DNA of 64,000 bases from VRUE01 sp963764365. GTDB taxonomy: Bacteria; Actinomycetota; Thermoleophilia; Solirubrobacterales; 70-9. How positions within the stretch are numbered: position 1 is the stretch's first letter; each line of letters starts with the position of its first letter. The stretch lies in the NCBI GenBank assembly GCA_963764365.1, contig CAVXSI010000022.1:248001-312000 (forward strand). The letters run 5' to 3'. Shown piece after piece: positions 60,468 to 64,000 of the stretch. A program made the position numbers and the translations under genes. The notes under the pieces were generated by a model that was not told the DNA's origin, did not search any database, and saw only the letters and a list, made by a program, of their open reading frames with translations.

Positions 60468-61968
60468 CTACCTAAGCCCGCGGCAGAGCGGCAGGGTGCA
60501 GGCGAAAGCCGCATCCTGCTCGCCGTGGAGGCGCTGCATCTCCAGCCGGGCTTGGGCGGCGGCGTGCTCGACGTTCGACGTGCTGCGCTCCAAGGCGTCC
60601 GCCGAGCGCTCCGAGACAGTGACCATCCCGGCCCAGCGCAGCAGCGCGTGGCCGTCGGCCAGCTCCTCCTCGCGGCGCGCCGCTGCCTGCTGGCGGCGGC
60701 GGACCTGGGCGGTGGTCAGAAAGCCCTGGCGCTCGCGCTGCATCTCCTCGGCGACCTCGGCGGTCCTTGCCGCCTCGGCGCGGCGCATCGCGACCGAGTA
60801 GGGGATCGGCTCGATCGTCACCGAGACGGTGCGAAGCGCGCTCGCCTGCATCAAGAGCGGCATCAGGAAGGTCGGGCCGACGTCGGTGCGCGGCCAGGCC
60901 GAGATCCAGTAGGTCGCGTGGACCGCCGAGTCGCTGCGGTAGGCGCTCCAGGTCGTCTCGTCCGCGAGCGGTCCCATCAGCGCCGGCTCGACTCCCTCGC
61001 GGTCAGGATCGCCGAGGGCCGCGCGGGCGCGGCCCTGGCGGCCGAAGGGATCGAAGGCGTCGCGGATCACCTCCGCGTACTGGCGCGGGCGAAGGACGCC
61101 GAAGACGGTCAGCTCGGCGAGCGAGAGCCGCTCGGCGAAGCCCTCGGCCTCGCGCAGCAAGAGCTCGCAGGCGGCCTCCTCGCCGCCGCCCAGGCGGCGC
61201 AGCTCCCGCGCGCCGCGCCGCTGGTCGATCTGGATCGCGATCAGCACCTCGTGCTCCTGGGTCGCCGGGGCCGCCGACTCGATCAGCTCGATGTAGGAGC
61301 GGACGATGGTGGAGTCGAGCGCGACGGCGCGGTCGCGCTCGGCCTGCAGGTGGGCGGCCAGCTGATCGCCCTGGGCGGGCAGGGTGCGCTCGATCCACTG
61401 CAGGCGCCGGATCGGGCTGCCGTCGCGCCCGCAGCTCGCCAGCACCGAGCCCCAGGCGTCGAGCTTTCGCTCCTGCTCGGCGGCGTCGCGCAGGCCGAAG
61501 GCGCCGGCCCGCACCGCAAGGACCGCGGTGTAGGTGCCGGCGCGGCGGTCTCCCATCACGCCGACCTGCTCGCGGCCGTAGGGCACCGAGAGCAGCTCGA
61601 GGTCGGCGAGGGCGGGCGGCAGCGAGAGCTCGTGGACCGCACCCCCGTCCGGGCCGATCCGCGCTCCGGCCGCCGGCGAGGCCGAGCGGTGGCCGGCCCT
61701 CGCGCGCCGCCGCCGCAGCGCCCAGGCGATTGCGATCGGCGCCCACTCCTCCACGGTGCGTCCCTCCACCGGCACGAAGATCGCCGCCGCGGCGGCGCCG
61801 ATCGCCCCGGCGCAGAGCGCCAACCCGGCAAAGCTCCGCACCGCATACAGCGCGCCGAGGCCGAGCGCCGCGCCGAGTGCCAGCGCGATCAGCTGCCCCG
61901 GTCCGCAGCGGCCCGACCAGCGCCCGCTGCTCCAGCGGCCCGAAGCGGTAGCGGCGCTCGCTACCCAT
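60468..61968 (-). CDS. SCO6880-family conjugation/type IV secretion protein (single-base frameshift)
   Basis: About 500 residues. It starts 'MGSERRYRFGPLEQRALVGP' at 61968, then after 'LRTG' one extra G in a GGGG run (61896-61899) breaks the frame; the continuation 'LIALALGAALGLGALYAVRS' is a PrgI-like pair of membrane helices, followed by a large soluble domain ('LSLPPALADLELLSVPYG', 'WLERTLP'-like 'WIERTLPAQGDQL', 'AAPATQEHEVLIAIQIDQRR', 'YWISAWPRTDVGPTFLMPLL'). In Streptomyces-type and Solirubrobacterales clusters this protein stands between TrbL and VirB4. No VirB4 ATPase follows here: the gene runs directly against the toxin-antitoxin pair. Confidence 0.82.
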
Positions 61969-63694
61969 CGCGCTTCTCGCCTCCCCGCCGGGCGACGCTT
62001 GGCTCTGCCGGCGGGCGCGGCGCCCTCTCGCCTCCGCCTGGCGCCTCGCCGCCCCGTCCGGGGCGCGGCTCCGGCGCCGCGGCGGGGCCGTCGCTCTTCG
62101 CCGCCCCGTCCGCCTGCGGTCGCGGCGTCTTCTCGCTCCTCGATCCGCCTGCGCTCGCCTCCCGGGTGGGAGCACTCCCGCCAGCCTGAGCGCTCGCGGT
62201 GTTCCCGAGGCGCTCGGCTGCGGCCTTGCTGCCTCGCGCCGCCGTGGCGGGCGCCGTGAGCGCCGCCGCCGGCGCGGCCGCGCCGGCGCCTGCCGCGGTG
62301 GCTCCGCCGCCTGTCGACCCTGCCGCGGTAGAGCCCGCTCCGCCGCCGCCGGAAGGCTTGCCAGCGCCGCTTGGCGACCCGCCACCGCCGCCGGGACCTC
62401 CCCTGCTCGCCGGGCCGGGGAAGCCGCCGCCTCCGCCGCGGCCGGCCGAGCTCGGCCCGGTTGCGGCGGAGCCGCGCCAGTGAGCGTGCGCCATGCTTCG
62501 CATCATCTGCACCTGGGTCGCCATGTGGACGGCGCCGATCGCCCCGCCGCTCGCCGAGCGGCGCCCGTAGGCGGCGGCCATCGCCCCCTCGGCGAACGGC
62601 ACCAAGCGCAGCAGCACGAAGGGGGAGAAGCAGGCGAGCAGCATCAGCGCCGCGGCGGCGAGGACCTGCTCGACGCCCCCGGCGCCGTGGCCCGCGAGGC
62701 TCGCGGCCAGGCTGATGATCGCGACGATCACGAACTTCGAGGCGATCACGACCACCATCAACTCGGCCGTGCGCCGCAGCGCGCCCGACCAGCGCGGCCA
62801 GATCGAGGCGGCGAGGGAGAGCGGGACGAACAGCGCCACCGCGTAGATCGCGGCGTCGCGCATCAGCAGCTCGATCCAGACGAAGAAGGCGGCAAACGCC
62901 CCGATCGCCGCCGCCAGGAAGGTGACGAACAGGGGCACAGCGACCGTTCCACTCGCACCGCCGATCGTTTCGCTCGCCTGGTCGGCGCCGCCCGAGCCCC
63001 CGATCGCTTCGCCCGCCGCGCCCCCGGCCGCGCCGAGGCTCTTGATCGCTTCTTCGAAGAAGCGTTGGCCGTCGCCTCCGGTCGAGCTGGAGATCGCCTG
63101 GCAGAGCCCGTCGGTCGCCCCGAGCAGGAGCTGGGCGATGAGGAAGGCGACGCTGGCGCCGATCAGCGCCAGCGGCAGCTGCACGAACGCCGCGCGGGCG
63201 AGCATCCCTATGTCGCCCTGCGCCAGCCCCTCCAGCACCGCGAGGAGCAGCATCGCCGCCGCCAGCACGACGGCGATCTCGGCCATCTTCGCGTACTGGC
63301 GCAGGAAGCCGGCGGTGTCCAGATGCGGGCTGGTCGAGGTCTCGATCGCCTTCACGACCCGGCCCATCAGCCAGACGGCGCCTTCGCTCACCCAGGCCGC
63401 GATCTGCTTGAAGATCGCGTTGCCGGCTCCCTTCAGCGCGTCGGTGACCGGGGCGGTCACCGCGTCCACGGCGCCGCCCGCGACCGCGTTGCAGGCATCG
63501 CCCACCGGGTTGCCGCCGCCGATCGCCCCGGCGACGATCCCCACGCCCCCGGCGATCACGCCGGCCGTGCCGCCGGCGGCATCGCAGACGACGTTGGCGT
63601 GCGCCTGCTCGGGCGCCGGCCGGCCGAGCAGGAGCAGCGCCGCCAGCGCCGCCACGAGACCCGCCCGGGCGAGCGGCCTACGGAGCGAGTTCAT
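61961..63694 (-). CDS. TrbL/VirB6-like membrane protein with long Gly/Ala/Pro tail
   Basis: 577 residues. A signal-like N-terminus ('LVAALAALLLLGRPAPEQAHA') is followed by about seven membrane segments between 130 and 370 ('MAEIAVVLAAAMLLLAVLEG', 'LPLALIGASVAFLIAQLLLG', 'LFVTFLAAAIGAFAAFFVWI', 'LMLLACFSPFVLLRLVPFAE'), the VirB6/TrbL topology of inner-membrane channel proteins in type IV secretion. The last 170 residues are low-complexity Gly/Ala/Pro/Ser and basic, presumably cytoplasmic. It overlaps SCO6880 by 8 bp and the upstream gene by 17 bp, so the three form one operon. Confidence 0.83.
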   Translation of the reverse strand: MNSLRRPLARAGLVAALAALLLLGRPAPEQAHANVVCDAAGGTAGVIAGGVGIVAGAIGGGNPVGDACNAVAGGAVDAVTAPVTDALKGAGNAIFKQIAAWVSEGAVWLMGRVVKAIETSTSPHLDTAGFLRQYAKMAEIAVVLAAAMLLLAVLEGLAQGDIGMLARAAFVQLPLALIGASVAFLIAQLLLGATDGLCQAISSSTGGDGQRFFEEAIKSLGAAGGAAGEAIGGSGGADQASETIGGASGTVAVPLFVTFLAAAIGAFAAFFVWIELLMRDAAIYAVALFVPLSLAASIWPRWSGALRRTAELMVVVIASKFVIVAIISLAASLAGHGAGGVEQVLAAAALMLLACFSPFVLLRLVPFAEGAMAAAYGRRSASGGAIGAVHMATQVQMMRSMAHAHWRGSAATGPSSAGRGGGGGFPGPASRGGPGGGGGSPSGAGKPSGGGGAGSTAAGSTGGGATAAGAGAAAPAAALTAPATAARGSKAAAERLGNTASAQAGGSAPTREASAGGSRSEKTPRPQADGAAKSDGPAAAPEPRPGRGGEAPGGGERAPRPPAEPSVARRGGEKRDG

Positions 63695-64000
63695 AGCTGC
63701 GCAGCTCCTTGGCGAGGCGGACCACGTTGTAGCCGTCGACCGGCCCCGGCGGCGTCTGCAGGCGCGGCGTCGGGCCGAAGCTCGCTTCGGTGCGGGCGAT
63801 CTTCCACTCGCCGCCCAGCCAGACGAGGTCGGTGTGGGTAAGCCCGAAGTAGGCGCGCGCCGGCACCGCCGAGGCGTTGCCGAGCAGGGTGAAGCCCCAG
63901 GTGAGGATGCGGGCACGGCGCGGGGAGAAGGACTCGACCCGGTAGCCGATCGGCACCCCCACATACAGCGTCTGGATGCCGTGCTCGACGCCGAGGCCGA
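63678..64000 (-). CDS. C-terminal part of a conjugation-operon protein (5' end outside window)
   Basis: The frame is open to the last base, so the gene begins beyond the window. The visible 107 or so residues include 'VESFSPRRARILTWGFTLLG', 'TDLVWLGGEWKIARTEASFG' and 'GYNVVRLAKELRSYELAP'. The pattern 'V..f...ga.v..W......g........Dl.W.gg.WKi' is common to secreted or membrane-attached proteins next to TrbL in actinobacterial conjugation clusters; I know no function for it. Overlaps the trbL-like start by 17 bp. Confidence 0.7.
   Translation of the reverse strand, partial: GLGVEHGIQTLYVGVPIGYRVESFSPRRARILTWGFTLLGNASAVPARAYFGLTHTDLVWLGGEWKIARTEASFGPTPRLQTPPGPVDGYNVVRLAKELRSYELAP

Noticed and set aside
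60468..64000. A complete integrative conjugative element
   Set aside because: No integrase, relaxase, VirB4, VirD4 or attachment repeat is visible within the window.

Overview
This is a high-GC chromosomal segment of an actinobacterium. The inositol-lipid genes, the dnaK-grpE-dnaJ-hspR-clpB operon, the F420-type (LLM) oxidoreductase, the CYP and the SCO6880/TrbL-type conjugation genes suggest the Thermoleophilia/Solirubrobacterales branch. That placement is inferred from gene content; there is no rRNA in the window.

Layout. 1-1 kb: tail of a membrane protein. 1.3-7.6 kb (- strand): pyruvate dehydrogenase E1 alpha, E1 beta and E2, a DsbA/kappa-GST-like protein and lipoamide dehydrogenase. 8-11.6 kb: thiE, and divergently a TPP riboswitch with thiO-thiS-thiG. 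11.6-13.7 kb: a fic gene between thiG and a decayed second copy of the thiS-thiG end, then tRNA-Lys(UUU). 14-28 kb (mostly -): purine cluster purH, N, F, L, Q, S, C, then a + strand cytochrome P450, then purB, E, D. 28-31 kb: two cell-envelope genes. 31-38 kb: heat-shock operon. 38-54 kb: nucleases, cytochrome c, inositol phospholipid genes (PAP2, CDP-alcohol transferase, ino1), a glycosyltransferase-PHP fusion, UDG, rRNA methyltransferase, argF, lgt, prmC, lysS and a cation efflux gene. 54.5-60.5 kb: accessory island of visibly lower GC that begins at an odd tRNA-Glu. It holds a DUF262-HEPN pair, a chimeric defence-domain/RHS-tip toxin with a lipoprotein partner, transposase remnants and a PIN toxin-antitoxin pair. 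60.5-64 kb (-): type IV secretion/conjugation genes that run off the window.

The most unusual property is a dense population of small palindromic elements (about 35-170 bp) in nearly every intergenic gap and inside several coding sequences. One 81-bp element can be read as a filled site beside its own empty site, because the thiG-tRNA region is duplicated; it is flanked by a 9-bp direct repeat. Several families keep a conserved core while their outer arms differ between copies yet stay complementary within each copy. Related repeats form the flexible linkers of PdhC and the N-terminus of GrpE, so two unrelated proteins share the same peptide.

Caution: seven of about nine single-base frameshifts cluster in purN, purF, purL, purQ and the P450 gene (16-23 kb). 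The frames on both sides are intact, which fits sequencing or assembly error at least as well as gene decay.
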